Positions 27,955 through 37,362 are shown, counted from the stretch's first letter. The stretch is DNA of 64,000 bases from Pseudomonas sp. MPC6 (GCF_006094435.1 NZ_CP034783.1:1887001-1951000), one strand, 5' to 3'. Translations and numbers: made by a program. The notes: generated by a model not told the origin, from the sequence alone.

Positions 27955-28464
27955 ATGACCATTTCCCTGTACGACGCTTCCGTTCCGGTATTCAAACAAA
28001 TGCTCAACGCCCTGAGCGATGTGCTGAACAAGGCCGAAGCCCACGCCACGGCAAAAAACATCGATCCGAACGCGTTGCTGCAAGCCCGTCTGTACCCGGA
28101 CATGTTCCCGCTGGTACGCCAGGTGCAGATCGCCGTCGATTTCGCCAAGGGCGTTTCCTCGCGCCTGGCCGAGATCGAAGTGCCGAAGTATGAAGACACC
28201 GAAACCACCTTCGCCGAACTGCAAGCGCTGATCGCCAAGGTCCTGGCCTACATCGGCGAGATCAAGCCGGAGCAGATCGTCGGCAAGGAAGGCATCGAGA
28301 TCGTCACCCGTCCGGGCACGCCTAAAGAGAAGCGCTTCAGTGGCCAGGCTTACCTGCTGAGCTACGGCCTGCCGCAATTCTTCTTCCACGTCACCACCAC
28401 CTACGCCTTGTTGCGTCACAACGGTGTGGAAGTGGGCAAGCGTGATTACATGGGCGCGTTCTAA
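27955..28464 (+). CDS. DUF1993 domain protein
   Basis: A 169-residue cytosolic protein of the DUF1993 family, which shares the DinB-like four-helix bundle. Features are SVPVFKQMLNALSDVLNKAEAHA at the N-terminus and YLLSYGLPQFFFHVTTTYALLRHNGVEVGKRDYMG at the C-terminus; conserved His and Tyr could face a metal or substrate pocket. Followed by a strong terminator. Function unknown. Confidence 0.85.
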   Translation: MTISLYDASVPVFKQMLNALSDVLNKAEAHATAKNIDPNALLQARLYPDMFPLVRQVQIAVDFAKGVSSRLAEIEVPKYEDTETTFAELQALIAKVLAYIGEIKPEQIVGKEGIEIVTRPGTPKEKRFSGQAYLLSYGLPQFFFHVTTTYALLRHNGVEVGKRDYMGAF

Positions 28465-28481
28465 CCCCCCACCTACAAAAA

Positions 28482-28515
28482 AGCCCCCGCAGCCTGAGCT
28501 GCGGGGGCTTTTTCA
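28482..28515 (+). terminator. Rho-independent terminator
   Basis: AGCCCCCGCAG and CTGCGGGGGCT form an 11-bp stem around CCTGAG, followed by TTTT; ends the DUF1993 gene. Confidence 0.95.
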
Positions 28516-28546
28516 TGGGTGCACATTGTTCAGCTCCACCACCGAA

Positions 28547-28641
28547 CCTGTGGGAGCGGGCTTGCCCGCGAAGGGGTCATCAGCTCCAACATAAACGTTG
28601 ACTGACACACCGCTTTCGCGAGCAAGCCCGCTCCCACAGGG
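28547..28641. repeat. REPIN (GTGGGAGCGGGCTTGCCCGC type)
   Basis: Inverted pair of the CTGTGGGAGCGGGCTTGCC core, a REP subtype distinct from the TGTAGGAGC type seen elsewhere in the window. It separates the DUF1993 terminator from the sstT stop. Confidence 0.9.
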
Positions 28642-28648
28642 TAAGGTG

Positions 28649-29881
28649 TCAGGCCAGGCGCTGGGCCTTCTCTTCTTCACCCAGACACGCCGCTGCGGTA
28701 AACAGCACATCGGTAGACGAGTTCAGCGCGGTCTCCGCCGAATCCTGCAACACCCCGATGATGAAACCGACCGCCACCACCTGCATCGCGACTTCACTCG
28801 GGATGCCGAACAAACTGCACGCCAGTGGAATCAGCAGCAACGATCCCCCGGCCACGCCCGAAGCGCCACAGGCACAGATCGCCGCGACCAAGCTCAGCAG
28901 GATGGCCGTCGGAACATCGACCGCGATGCCCAGGGTATGCACCGCCGCCAGGGTCAGCACGGTAATGGTGATTGCGGCACCCGCCATGTTGATGGTGGCG
29001 CCGAGCGGGATCGAGACCGAGTACGTGTCTTCATGCAGGCCCAGGCGTCTGCTCAACTCCAGGTTGACCGGAATGTTCGCCGCCGAACTGCGGGTGAAAA
29101 ACGCGGTGATGCCGCTTTCGCGCAGGCACATCAGCACCAGCGGATAGGGGTTGCGACGCAGTTTCCAGAACACGATCAGCGGGTTCATCACCAGCGCCAC
29201 AAACAGCATGCAGCCCAGCAGCACGGCCAGCAGGTGCAAGTAGCCGAGCAGGGCGCCGAAACCGGACGTGGCGAGGGTCGAGGCCACCAGGCCAAAAATC
29301 CCCAGCGGCGCGAAGCGAATCACCAGGCGCACGATCACGGTCACGCCGTTGGACAGGTCACCGAGTACCTCGCGAGTGGTGTCACCGGCATGGCGAATGG
29401 CAACGCCCATGCCGATCGCCCAGGCCAGGATGCCGATGAAGTTGGCGTTCATCAGGGCGCTGACCGGGTTATCGACCACGCTCAGCAACAGGTTTTGCAG
29501 CACTTCGCTGATGCCGCCCGGGGCGCTCACCGCGACGTCATGGGTGGCGAGCACCAGGCTCGACGGGAACATCATGCTGGCAACGACCGCGACCACCGCC
29601 GCGGCAAAGGTGCCCAGCAGGTACAGGAACAGAATCGGCCGGATGTGGGTTTCCTGGCCGTGCTTGTGGTTGGCGATCGACGCCATGACCAGCACGAACA
29701 CGAGGATCGGTGCGACGGCTTTCAGGGCCGAAACGAAGACTTTGCCGATGAACGCGGTGGACTTCGCCACGTCGGGCGCGACCAGCGCCAGGACAATCCC
29801 GGCGATCAGGCCGATGATGATTTGCGTGACCAGGCTCAAGCGTTTCAAACGATGCAATAGCGAAGGGGATGAAGCGGTCAT
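28649..29881 (-). CDS. sstT: Serine/threonine:Na+ symporter SstT
   Basis: Sodium-dependent Ser/Thr transporter of the DAACS (glutamate transporter) family, 410 residues. Landmarks: [16 protein letters not shown] in TM1, [34 protein letters not shown] (the serine-rich hairpin), [18 protein letters not shown] (TM7 NMxG motif) and [31 protein letters not shown]. Length fits. Monocistronic, with a 280-bp divergent gap to the MFS gene in which I see no clear motif. Confidence 0.94.
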   Translation of the reverse strand: MTASSPSLLHRLKRLSLVTQIIIGLIAGIVLALVAPDVAKSTAFIGKVFVSALKAVAPILVFVLVMASIANHKHGQETHIRPILFLYLLGTFAAAVVAVVASMMFPSSLVLATHDVAVSAPGGISEVLQNLLLSVVDNPVSALMNANFIGILAWAIGMGVAIRHAGDTTREVLGDLSNGVTVIVRLVIRFAPLGIFGLVASTLATSGFGALLGYLHLLAVLLGCMLFVALVMNPLIVFWKLRRNPYPLVLMCLRESGITAFFTRSSAANIPVNLELSRRLGLHEDTYSVSIPLGATINMAGAAITITVLTLAAVHTLGIAVDVPTAILLSLVAAICACGASGVAGGSLLLIPLACSLFGIPSEVAMQVVAVGFIIGVLQDSAETALNSSTDVLFTAAACLGEEEKAQRLA

Positions 29882-30161
29882 AAAGCGGCATCTCTGATTT
29901 TATTGGGTACGGGGAGTCGCGACATCAGTGCCAATCGCTGGCAGATGAGCAAGGTGTACGTATCGCAGGGCGCGGACTTTATCACAGCGTCGTCCCGATC
30001 CTTCAGGCCTGTGACGATCTGCCGTCCGCGTGTCGGACGAGAAAGGCAGGTTCGTGCAACCGCTCTGGAAAACACTCTGTTAAGATTGCCCATCCTCATT
30101 TTCATGTTCTGCCAGCGAGCCTTCGGGCTGTCGCTGGTGTCGTCGTTTTCTGGAGTTGTGC

Positions 30162-31316
30162 ATGCTGTTGCCCATCCTTCTGTTGTCCGCCGCCGGTTTC
30201 ACGGTGCTGACCACGGAATTCGTCATCGTCGGCCTGTTGCCGGCGATCGCCCGCGACCTTGACGTCAGCATCCCGCAAGCGGGTTTGCTGGTGACCTTGT
30301 TCGCCTTTACCGTCGCCGCTTTCGGACCGTTCCTGACCGCGTACTTCGCCAGGTTCGAGCGCCGCAAGCTGTTCATCTCGGTGCTGATCATGTTCGGCCT
30401 GGCCAACACCCTGGCGGCGTTTGCCCCGAACATCTGGGTGATGGCCATCGCCCGCCTGATTCCCGCGCTCGGGTTGCCGGTGTACTGGGCCCTGGCCAGC
30501 GAGACGGCGGTGGACATCGTCGGGCCGGACTTCGCCGGTCGCGCCATCGCCAAGATCGGGTTCGGGATTGTCTGCGCCACGGTGTTCGGCATTCCGGTGG
30601 GCACGCTGATCTCCGACGCGTTCGGTTGGCGCAGTGCCTTCGGCATTCTGGCGGTGATCGCCTTTGCCAAGGCGCTGCTGCTGTTCATCTACCTGCCGTC
30701 GACCAACCTGCATCAGCATCAAGTGAGCTTTCGCTCGCAGTTCAAGATCCTGCGCAGCCCGCTGATGATCGGGCATGTGCTGCTGTCGATCCTGGTGTTC
30801 AGCGGCATGTTCACCGTCTACACCTACCTGGCGGACATCCTCGAGCGCCTGGCCGGCTTCAACGGCACGGTGGTCGGCTGGTGCCTGATGGGCTTCGGCG
30901 CGGTGGGGCTGATCGGCAACTCGCTGGGTGGCCGCGCAGTGGATCGTCACCCGCTGATCGCTTCGGTAACGTTCTGCGCGTTCATGATTGCCGGCATGGT
31001 GGCGTTGGTGCCGAACATTCATTCGCCACTGGGCCTGGCGGCGGCGATGGGGATCTGGGGCGTGACCCAGGCGGCCTTGTTCCTGGTCAGCCACGTGCGC
31101 CTGATGAAGGCGGCACCCGAGGCGCCGGCTTTTGCCGCGTCGCTGAACATTGCCGGGGCCAACCTCGGGATCGGCCTGGGCGCCATGGTCGGTGGCCGGG
31201 TGATCGACAGCGTGGGCTTGCAAGGCCTGGGATTTGCGGCGGCCGCTTTCATCCTGGTCTCGATCCTGTTGGCCATGGCACTGATGACCTTCAAACCTCG
31301 CGAAGTCTGCGCCTGA
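30162..31316 (+). CDS. MFS transporter, DHA1/AraJ-like family
   Basis: A 384-residue, 12-helix efflux-type permease. TTEFVIVGLLPAIARDLDVSIPQAGLLVTLFA opens helix 1-2 as in AraJ/PbuE/NepI proteins; ARLIPALGLPVYWALASETAVDI and GTLISDAFGWRSAFGILA follow. GGAG lies 6 bases before the ATG at 30162. It converges with nhaR, the two stops 4 bases apart. Likely exports sugars, purines or drugs; substrate unknown. Confidence 0.87.
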   Translation: MLLPILLLSAAGFTVLTTEFVIVGLLPAIARDLDVSIPQAGLLVTLFAFTVAAFGPFLTAYFARFERRKLFISVLIMFGLANTLAAFAPNIWVMAIARLIPALGLPVYWALASETAVDIVGPDFAGRAIAKIGFGIVCATVFGIPVGTLISDAFGWRSAFGILAVIAFAKALLLFIYLPSTNLHQHQVSFRSQFKILRSPLMIGHVLLSILVFSGMFTVYTYLADILERLAGFNGTVVGWCLMGFGAVGLIGNSLGGRAVDRHPLIASVTFCAFMIAGMVALVPNIHSPLGLAAAMGIWGVTQAALFLVSHVRLMKAAPEAPAFAASLNIAGANLGIGLGAMVGGRVIDSVGLQGLGFAAAAFILVSILLAMALMTFKPREVCA

Positions 31317-31320
31317 CGCG

Positions 31321-32220
31321 TCACAACTCGGTGAACAGTTCGCGTCGGGCACCTTCGGTAATGGCGACAATGCCGGGGTGCTTGACCTTGCGCTCCACGG
31401 AAATGGCGTAGAACGACTCGGTGACCGCGTTGGTCTGGCCAATCGACTCCACCCCATATTGGCGTTGCACCTCGTCGGCAATCACGCTCGGACCGATGAA
31501 AATCCCGCTGCCGGATTGACCGAACGCCTGCATCAAGGCGCTGTCGTCGAATTCACCGACAATCCGTGGCTGGATCTGTTGCTCGGCAAACCAGCGTTGC
31601 AAACGACTGCGGACCACGGTTTCCGGCCCGGGAATCAGCAGGGGAGCGCCGTGCAGGCTGCGCGGAAAATCCTGGCCGTACTGCGCCGCCAGTGCAGGGG
31701 TGGCAAAGAAGCTGATCCCGCACTCGCCGAGCTTCTGGCTGTAGCCCTTGATGTCCAGGTGCGAGGGCATCGGGCTGTCGGAGATCACCAGGTCCAGGCG
31801 CTGGATCGCCAGGTCGGCGAGCAAGCGTTCGAGCTTGTCTTCGCGGCAGGTGATGCGCAGCGGCTCGCTCAACTCCATGGTCGGCGCGATCAGCCGATAG
31901 ACGATGGACTTGGGCACCACGTCCGCCACGCCGACCCGAAACAGAATCTGCTGCTCGTTGGGCTGCGCCCGCAGCATCAATTCCAGTTCACCGCCCAGCT
32001 GGAACATCTGCTCGGCGTAGGGCAGGGCCTGACGCCCGGCCTCCGTCAGCTCAAGCTGGCGGCCAACCCGGCGAAACAATTCGATGCCATAGGTTTGCTC
32101 GAGCAGGGAGATCTGCCCGCTGATGGTCTGGGGTGTCAGGTTCAACTGCTCGCAAGCGCGCACGATGCTGCCGGTCTTGGCGACCACCCAGAAGTAATGC
32201 AGCTGTCGGTAATTCAACAT
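31321..32220 (-). CDS. nhaR: LysR family regulator, NhaR type
   Basis: A 299-residue LysR protein of the NhaR subgroup. The N-terminus LNYRQLHYFWVVAKTGSIVRACEQLNLTPQTISGQI closely follows NhaR, which activates Na+/H+ antiporter genes in response to sodium. The effector domain carries FRVGVADVVPKSIVYRL and the terminal EGARRELF. No antiporter gene is adjacent, so its target is elsewhere or different. A REPIN lies just upstream. Confidence 0.8.
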   Translation of the reverse strand: MLNYRQLHYFWVVAKTGSIVRACEQLNLTPQTISGQISLLEQTYGIELFRRVGRQLELTEAGRQALPYAEQMFQLGGELELMLRAQPNEQQILFRVGVADVVPKSIVYRLIAPTMELSEPLRITCREDKLERLLADLAIQRLDLVISDSPMPSHLDIKGYSQKLGECGISFFATPALAAQYGQDFPRSLHGAPLLIPGPETVVRSRLQRWFAEQQIQPRIVGEFDDSALMQAFGQSGSGIFIGPSVIADEVQRQYGVESIGQTNAVTESFYAISVERKVKHPGIVAITEGARRELFTEL

Positions 32221-32250
32221 TCTGTTTATTTCCCCTGATCACACAACCCC

Positions 32251-32351
32251 CTGTAGGAGCGAGCTTGCTCGCGATGGAATCAAGAGCGCCGCGTTTAACC
32301 AGTAAACACGCGTTATCGTTGACGACCGTCGCGAGCAAGCTTGCTCCTACA
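32251..32351. repeat. REPIN (GCGAGCTTGCTCGC type)
   Basis: Inverted REP pair upstream of the nhaR start. The centre contains AACGCGTTATCGTTGACG, a stretch also found, in variant form, in the elements at 25516 and 35289, so the centres of this subtype are related too. Confidence 0.88.
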
Positions 32352-32513
32352 AGTGCGCACACACACATTTATGCGCGATTTTGATTCTGGATTCGTAAAA
32401 ACCGAAGTATAGCAGCCAAAAATACGAATTTTCCTGAAGTGTTTGTCTCCTTAGAATGCCTAGCTATCGACGGGAGGCTTTGTCGGCTCTGTCTGTTCTA
32501 TCGAGGAAACATC

Positions 32514-32756
32514 ATGAAGCTTAAAACCACGGCGTTGCTGATCACGTCTTTACTGGTACTGGCCGGTTGCGACCAGGCCGAAAAAAGCGCTCAACAACTG
32601 ATGGGCAAGGCGGCCGAAAGCGCGAAACAAGCGATCGACGATACGCACAAAGCCGCTGAACAAGCGATAAGCGACGCCACCGGCGGGCTGATCAGCAAAA
32701 AAGAACCATCGGCCGAAGACAAACGGAACACCGAGTCTTCGTCCCAGGAAATCTAA
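32514..32756 (+). CDS. Small lipoprotein with amphipathic helix
   Basis: An 80-residue lipoprotein. Signal peptide MKLKTTALLITSLLVLAGC ends in the lipobox LAGC (Cys 19). The mature region has Ala/Lys/Glu repeats (KAAESAKQAIDDTHKAAEQA) that should form a long amphipathic helix, as in small murein- or stress-lipoproteins, and a charged, Ser-rich tail. GAGGAA precedes the ATG. It lies 28 bp before the TerC gene on the same strand, a possible operon. Function unknown. Confidence 0.8.
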   Translation: MKLKTTALLITSLLVLAGCDQAEKSAQQLMGKAAESAKQAIDDTHKAAEQAISDATGGLISKKEPSAEDKRNTESSSQEI

Positions 32757-32784
32757 ACCGTCTTAAACGAGTCAGGACTGACCC

Positions 32785-33534
32785 ATGGAATACCTTTTAG
32801 AACTTGCTGTAAGCCCCACTGCCTGGGTCGCCCTGGCCACGTTGATCGTGATGGAAATCGTGCTCGGCATCGATAACCTGATCTTCATCTCGATCCTGAC
32901 CAACAAACTGCCCGAGCAGCATCGGCAGAAGGCGCGGCGTATCGGTATCGGCATGGCGCTGATCCTGCGACTGGCGCTGTTGAGCACCATCGCGTTCATC
33001 GTCCAGTTGACCGCGCCGGTGATCGACCTCCTCGGCCACGCGTTCTCCTGGAAAGACATGATCCTGATCGCCGGTGGCCTGTTCCTGTTGTGGAAGGCGA
33101 CCACCGAGATCCATCACAGCATGGACCCGGCGCCGGACGATCCGAAGTCGGCGACCTCGACCGTGACCCTGGGTTTCGCTGCCGCAATCGGGCAGATCCT
33201 GATGCTGGACATGGTGTTCTCCATCGACAGCATCATCACCGCAGTCGGCATGACCGAGCATTTGCCGATCATGATCATTGCAGTGGTGGTGTCGGTACTG
33301 GTGATGTTGCTGGCGGCTGACCCCTTGGCCAAGTTCATCAACGACAACCCGACCGTGGTGATGCTGGCCCTGGGCTTCTTGATCATGATCGGCATGACCC
33401 TGATCGCCGAAGGCTTTGGCGCCCACGTACCGAAAGGCTACGTCTACGCGGCAATGGCGTTCTCGGCAACGATCGAGGGGCTGAACATGATGTCCCGACG
33501 GGCGAAGCAGAAGCGGATCGCCACTGAAGCGTAA
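32785..33534 (+). CDS. TerC family membrane protein
   Basis: A 249-residue TerC-family integral membrane protein with about seven helices. The hallmark paired acidic motifs are present: [15 protein letters not shown] in helix 1 and [15 protein letters not shown] in helix 5, which would bind a divalent cation; [18 protein letters not shown] follows. Recent work links the family to metal (Mn2+) efflux during metalation of exported proteins, though the ligand here is not shown. Ends with a strong terminator. Confidence 0.9.
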   Translation: MEYLLELAVSPTAWVALATLIVMEIVLGIDNLIFISILTNKLPEQHRQKARRIGIGMALILRLALLSTIAFIVQLTAPVIDLLGHAFSWKDMILIAGGLFLLWKATTEIHHSMDPAPDDPKSATSTVTLGFAAAIGQILMLDMVFSIDSIITAVGMTEHLPIMIIAVVVSVLVMLLAADPLAKFINDNPTVVMLALGFLIMIGMTLIAEGFGAHVPKGYVYAAMAFSATIEGLNMMSRRAKQKRIATEA

Positions 33535-33548
33535 CCTGCACTAAATGG

Positions 33549-33590
33549 AACGGCCGCCCGGACTCGCAAGAATCCGGGCGGCCGTTTTTG
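33549..33590 (+). terminator. Rho-independent terminator
   Basis: A GC-rich stem (CGGCCGCCCGGA pairing with TCCGGGCGGCCG) followed by TTTTT; terminates the TerC gene and may act on the convergent small gene. Confidence 0.92.
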
Positions 33591-33614
33591 GTTTCAGCGA
33601 CCGAAAAGCGCCAG

Positions 33615-33797
33615 TCAGTGCGCGGAAGCGTGGCGGCTGGCCGGTTTATCGGTATCGGTATCACTGGCGGCGGGCGACGTCGGTTGCACTGGAGGGTGAT
33701 GGTGCCGGCGAGTAATGCGCAGGACTCCCCACAACATGGCGGACGCCACCGCCAGCCAGCCGGAAATCAGCATCACTATGGTCATTGTCAGGCTCAT
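33615..33797 (-). CDS. Small single-pass membrane protein (60 aa)
   Basis: A 60-residue protein with one transmembrane helix (residues about 3-23, TIVMLISGWLAVASAMLWGV) and a short cytoplasmic tail with a His run (RRHHHPP) then Ser/Thr/Asp-rich disorder. GAGGAGG lies 5 bases before the ATG at 33797. Small membrane proteins of this sort often attach to larger transporters. Partner unknown; converges with terC. Confidence 0.7.
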   Translation of the reverse strand: MSLTMTIVMLISGWLAVASAMLWGVLRITRRHHHPPVQPTSPAASDTDTDKPASRHASAH

Positions 33798-34020
33798 CAG
33801 TGCCTCCTCTTCGCTCCTGCTGTGGGTGCACACTCTTTAGCAAATGACAGTTTAGCCGCTGCCGTGTTTCAGACTATTGACCAAAGGTCGGCTGTGATCA
33901 ACGAGTTCGTACTATCGAATGCGATCAACTGCCGTTCAAGGCTATACCGCTGCCGCCTGGCGTCCTATGATCGATGGCCAAGCCGGGAGCGCGTACGCCT
34001 GGCGCCTGAACAAGTGAGTG

Positions 34021-34695
34021 ATGATGGTGCGGGTATTTTCTCGAATTCTTTCTGTGGCGGTGCTGGTTGGCAGTGTCGCGGGTCTGGCGGGGTGTGCGGG
34101 AAGCGTTGCGCCGGAAATCCAGCGGCTGCCGGAGCGGGTTGAGCTCAGCGGTACCTTCTACCGCGGGCAGGACAATCAAAGCGGGCCCCAGGTCCTGGCC
34201 AGCCTGTTGTCCCAGCAGGGCATCGTGATTACCCCGGGTTTGCTCGACAAGCCCCTGCATTTGCCGGGTGCCGAAACCCAATTGCAGCAGAACATGCTGA
34301 ATCTTGCCCGCGAGTACGGCCTGGTGGTCTATCCCCTGGACGCCAACCTGCCTGCGCTGCTGGCCCAGGTCGCGGCCGGAAATCCGGTGATGGTGCGGTT
34401 CACTGAAGGCTCGGCGTTCTGGGCGGGACCGCGTTATGCGATTCTCGCCGGGTACAACCGGGAGAAACAGACCGTGCTCCTGCGTGCCGGGATGAATCGC
34501 CGGACGCTGATGAGCTTCGGTTCATTTGAATCTGCGTTCAAGGACGCCGGGGGATGGGCGGTGCTGATCCAGAAACCGGACCAGCTTCCGGCCAACGTCG
34601 ATCAGCAGCGCTGGCTGAAGGCGGCCAGCGACCTGGCCCAGGCAGGCCAGGAGCAGGCGGCTGCCCGGGCGAAGAAGGCGTTGTCCGCGCAGTAG
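34021..34695 (+). CDS. C39-peptidase-like lipoprotein, probably inactive
   Basis: A 224-residue lipoprotein: signal peptide with lipobox LAGC (Cys 25), then a C39-like papain fold. The usual catalytic QCGPAALA is here QSGPQVLA (Ser at residue 54), and the catalytic His position in the HYAVVVGYD-like strand reads RYAILAGYN. Other fold markers (GNPVMVRF, LMSFGSFESAFKDAGGWAVLI) are kept. So the fold is retained while both catalytic residues appear lost; it may bind peptides or proteins instead. The start may be either of two adjacent ATGs. Stands alone between small genes. Confidence 0.72.
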   Translation: MMVRVFSRILSVAVLVGSVAGLAGCAGSVAPEIQRLPERVELSGTFYRGQDNQSGPQVLASLLSQQGIVITPGLLDKPLHLPGAETQLQQNMLNLAREYGLVVYPLDANLPALLAQVAAGNPVMVRFTEGSAFWAGPRYAILAGYNREKQTVLLRAGMNRRTLMSFGSFESAFKDAGGWAVLIQKPDQLPANVDQQRWLKAASDLAQAGQEQAAARAKKALSAQ

Positions 34696-34747
34696 TGTTC
34701 CGTTCGTCATCTGCAGGGCACTGTCACCTGCAATTGGCCTCTCAGGT

Positions 34748-34784
34748 ATAAGGACCCGGAATTTTTTCCGGGTCGGTCCTTATA
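34748..34784 (+). terminator. Stem-loop between C39-like gene and small acidic genes
   Basis: GACCCGGAA and TTCCGGGTC pair perfectly around TTTT, with outer ATAAGGAC/GTCCTTAT able to extend or compete. The T-run is in the loop, not after the stem, so it may be a processing or attenuation hairpin rather than a standard terminator. Confidence 0.5.
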
Positions 34785-34810
34785 GTTCAGGACATACCCA
34801 GGAGGCGCAG

Positions 34811-35017
34811 ATGGCACATTCCAATACTCCCGATGGCCCGCACTCGTCCGAGCATTCATCCGGCGATGAGCTGGGCTTCGACCCCGATTCGCCGGACCTC
34901 GCCGATCCCCAGGTCGATCCCATCGGACCGGCCAAGGCCCCCAGGGACGTGAAGCCGGGCGATGACGACAAGGCGCCGGCGAAGCCTTATGACCCTCTCG
35001 CCAACCTGAAACCCTGA
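34811..35017 (+). CDS. Small acidic disordered protein, first of a tandem pair
   Basis: A 68-residue protein rich in D, P, S, H, and K, with no hydrophobic core. DP recurs (FDPDSPDLADP, VDPIGP, YDPLANL). GGAGG precedes the ATG. The next gene of the same kind begins 17 bases on, so the two are co-transcribed. Related in composition to the gene at 19985. Function unknown. Confidence 0.7.
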   Translation: MAHSNTPDGPHSSEHSSGDELGFDPDSPDLADPQVDPIGPAKAPRDVKPGDDDKAPAKPYDPLANLKP

Positions 35018-35034
35018 CCCCAAGTGAGGTGCGT

Positions 35035-35247
35035 ATGTCTACCGATTCGAGTTTCAACGACAAACGTCCGGACAGCGTTCCAACCACCCCCGAAGCGGAC
35101 ACCGATCCAGTGATGGATCCGAACAGCCCGCTGCGGGATCCGTTGGCCAGGCCCGTGGTGACCCCAACCGAGCATCAGGGCCACAGAGACCCGAGCGCAG
35201 GAGATGGCATCCCGGACGACGACCAGATGCCGCTGCCCAATGATTAA
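35035..35247 (+). CDS. Small acidic disordered protein, second of a tandem pair
   Basis: A 70-residue disordered protein with repeated DP and PLP motifs (TDPVMDPNSPLRDP, DDDQMPLPND). The ATG at 35035 has GAGGTG close upstream, almost identical to the ribosome site of the gene at 19985 (GAGGTGCGT then ATG), and the TTP...TDP...MDP...RDP order is shared with that protein. It likely forms one family with it. Followed by the 67-bp REPIN array. Confidence 0.7.
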   Translation: MSTDSSFNDKRPDSVPTTPEADTDPVMDPNSPLRDPLARPVVTPTEHQGHRDPSAGDGIPDDDQMPLPND

Positions 35248-35253
35248 CCGTCT

Positions 35254-35591
35254 GACGATAACGCGCTAATCCAGAATAAACGCATACCCTGTAGGAGCTG
35301 GCTTGCCAGCGAAGAACGTCAACGATAACGCGCTAATCCAGAATAAACGCATACCCTGTAGGAGCTGGCTTGCCAGCGAAGAACGTCAACGATAACGCGC
35401 TAATCCAGAATAAACGCATACCCTGTAGGAGCTGGCTTGCCAGCGAAGAACGTCAACGATAACGCGCTAATCCAGAATAAACGCATGACCTGTAGGAGCG
35501 AGCTTGCTCGCGATGGACGTCAACGATGACGCGTTTATCCTGAATAAACGCGTCGCCCTTCAAACCATCGCGAGCAAGCTTGCTCCTACAG
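35254..35591. repeat. Tandem REPIN array, 67-bp period
   Basis: REP cores CTGTAGGAGC start at 35289, 35356, 35423 and 35490, exactly 67 bp apart. Each of the first three units is a half element plus the linker AACGATAACGCGCTAATCC and AATAAACGCAT; the last is a full REPIN of the GCGAGCTTGCTCGC type ending CTCCTACAG. It occupies the gap before pbpG and holds no gene. Confidence 0.93.
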
Positions 35592-35630
35592 AAGCGGGCA
35601 AGCGGGAAAGCGGCAATTGCCGGTTTCGTC

Positions 35631-36569
35631 CTACTTCGACGCCTCCACCACACCACTTTGCCGATTCTTCAGATTTTTGTCTGACTTGTACTGCAACGCC
35701 ACCGACGGCACATCAGCGCCCCTGCCAGTCTCGACCCAGCTGCGAATACGGCTGGCATCGGCAAAGTGGGTGTATTTGCCAAAGGCATCGAGAATAACCA
35801 GCGCCACCTGACGATTACCCATGCTGGTCACCAGCACCAGGCAGTGACCGGCCTCGTTGGTGAACCCGGTTTTCGTCAGTCGGATGTCCCAGTTCGGCTT
35901 CCTGACCAAGTGGTCGGTGTTACGAAAACCCAGGCTGTAATTGGGTTTACGGAACGAAACAGTCTTTTCCTTGGTAGTACTCAATTCAGTCAGCAACGGG
36001 TACTTGTGCGCGGCCACCAGCAACTTGCTCAGGTCGCGGGCGGTGGACACGTTGCGCGGGGACAGGCCGGTCGGCTCGACAAAATGGGTGCTGGTCATGC
36101 CCAGCGCCCGGGCCTTGGCATTCATGGCGGCAATGAACGCGACATAGCCGCCCGGATAATGATGGGCGAGGCTCGCGGCGGCGCGGTTTTCCGAAGACAT
36201 CAGGGCGATCAGCAGCATTTCCCGACGCGGCAATTCGCTCTTGAGCTTGACCCGGGAAAACACGCCTTTCATTTCCGGCGTATCGCTGATGTTGACGGCA
36301 AGGTATTCATCCATGTTCTGCCGGGCTTCGACCACGACCAGGCCGGTCATCAGTTTGCTGACGGAAGCGATGGGGACGACCACGTCAGGATTGCTGGCAT
36401 AGATGATCTTGTTGGTCTGCATATCCATCAGCAGGGCACTGCCGGAAGCGATCTTGAGTTGTTTCGTATCCCGTGGTGCCGAGGTGGTTTCGGCAGCGTT
36501 GGTTATTGGCGTGATGAAAGCCCCTGTAACAGCAAAAAACAGGCTCAGGATGGAAAGACGGATTTTCAC
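35631..36569 (-). CDS. pbpG: D-alanyl-D-alanine endopeptidase (PBP7)
   Basis: Periplasmic low-molecular-weight penicillin-binding protein that cleaves D-Ala-mDAP cross-links in peptidoglycan, 312 residues with signal peptide. Active-site motifs: SVSK at residues 69-72, SEN at 126-128 and KTG at 233-235. Length and the lack of a C-terminal amphipathic anchor fit PBP7 rather than PBP5/6. The start is a GTG; ORF length and signal peptide support it. Confidence 0.92.
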   Translation of the reverse strand: MKIRLSILSLFFAVTGAFITPITNAAETTSAPRDTKQLKIASGSALLMDMQTNKIIYASNPDVVVPIASVSKLMTGLVVVEARQNMDEYLAVNISDTPEMKGVFSRVKLKSELPRREMLLIALMSSENRAAASLAHHYPGGYVAFIAAMNAKARALGMTSTHFVEPTGLSPRNVSTARDLSKLLVAAHKYPLLTELSTTKEKTVSFRKPNYSLGFRNTDHLVRKPNWDIRLTKTGFTNEAGHCLVLVTSMGNRQVALVILDAFGKYTHFADASRIRSWVETGRGADVPSVALQYKSDKNLKNRQSGVVEASK

Positions 36570-36903
36570 GCTGGCAGACTCATAAGGAGTTGATAAGCCG
36601 TTATGTAACGGGCTGTTTCATAAAAAAGCGCGGTATTCTGGAGTATGGCTGAATAACTGTCGATGGTTGTTCAAGGATGGACGCAAAGTCCCTGGGAACA
36701 TGAAAAAAAAGCTAATTTCCGGCGGATGGTCGAGGGATTCTCTGCTGGCGAAAAGAACCCTGCCATGGGGCGTAAATACCGTTTGCTTGAGAAGGGGGTT
36801 GGCGGGCGGATGGATTGCTTTTGGAGGGGGGGGCGTATCCGTTTGTGAGGAAGCGGCTCTTCCGGTTCGGGTACATATCCGTTTTCGCGGTAACCGCCAC
36901 TTA

Positions 36904-37170
36904 GGGTTCCGCCCTTACGGCGGGTCACTTGGAAAAGCGCCAAGTAACCAAGCGCTTTTGCCCCTTTCGTTCGGTGCCTCGCCTAGGCTCGGCATGCCCT
37001 CGCTCCGGTCCTGCTCCGTGGGCCCGCCGCGATCGGCCATCCATGGCCGTGCGCGGCTACCTCGGCATCCATGCCGAGGTACCCACTGCGCAGAACCTCC
37101 ACTCAGCCTCTCGAGGGGGCGGGCACCGCCAAAAAGCCGAAGCGAGGCGGCCTGCCAGCCGACCTGGCTC
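36904..37170. repeat. Left arm of a ~265-bp imperfect inverted repeat
   Basis: Pairs with 37363-37628. It includes the stretch CCCCTTTCGTTCGGTGCCTC, the palindrome CGGCCATCCATGGCCG and a hairpin at 37058-37081 (TACCTCGGCAT and its partner). Arms are roughly 85-90 per cent identical by eye. No convincing gene: frames through it break without ribosome sites. Its size recalls the R178/R200-type repeats described for P. fluorescens, but identity with them is untested. Confidence 0.85.
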
Positions 37171-37189
37171 CAAGCGAACGCTTTACCCC

Positions 37190-37345
37190 GTAGGTACTGT
37201 CGAGCGAAGCGCGGCTGCGATCTTTTGATTTTGATCTTCTCGAGATCGCAGCCTGCGGCAGCTCCTACAGGAGGAATCGAGTACGTTCGAAATAGATGGG
37301 TCGGCTGTCAGGGCGCCTTCGCCAGCAAGCCGGCTCCTACATTTA
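37190..37345. repeat. Central spacer with other REP-like fragments
   Basis: Between the inverted arms lies a different repeat pair: GCGGCTGCGATCTT and GATCGCAGCCTGCGGCAGCTCCTACAGG, the GAGCTGCCGCAGGCTGCGA type of element, and a half REP (CGCCAGCAAGCCGGCTCCTACA) ending near 37341. Within the 1.1-kb gene-free stretch 36570-37699 I see no other feature. Confidence 0.7.
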
Positions 37346-37362
37346 GACCTGCATGCGGATCA

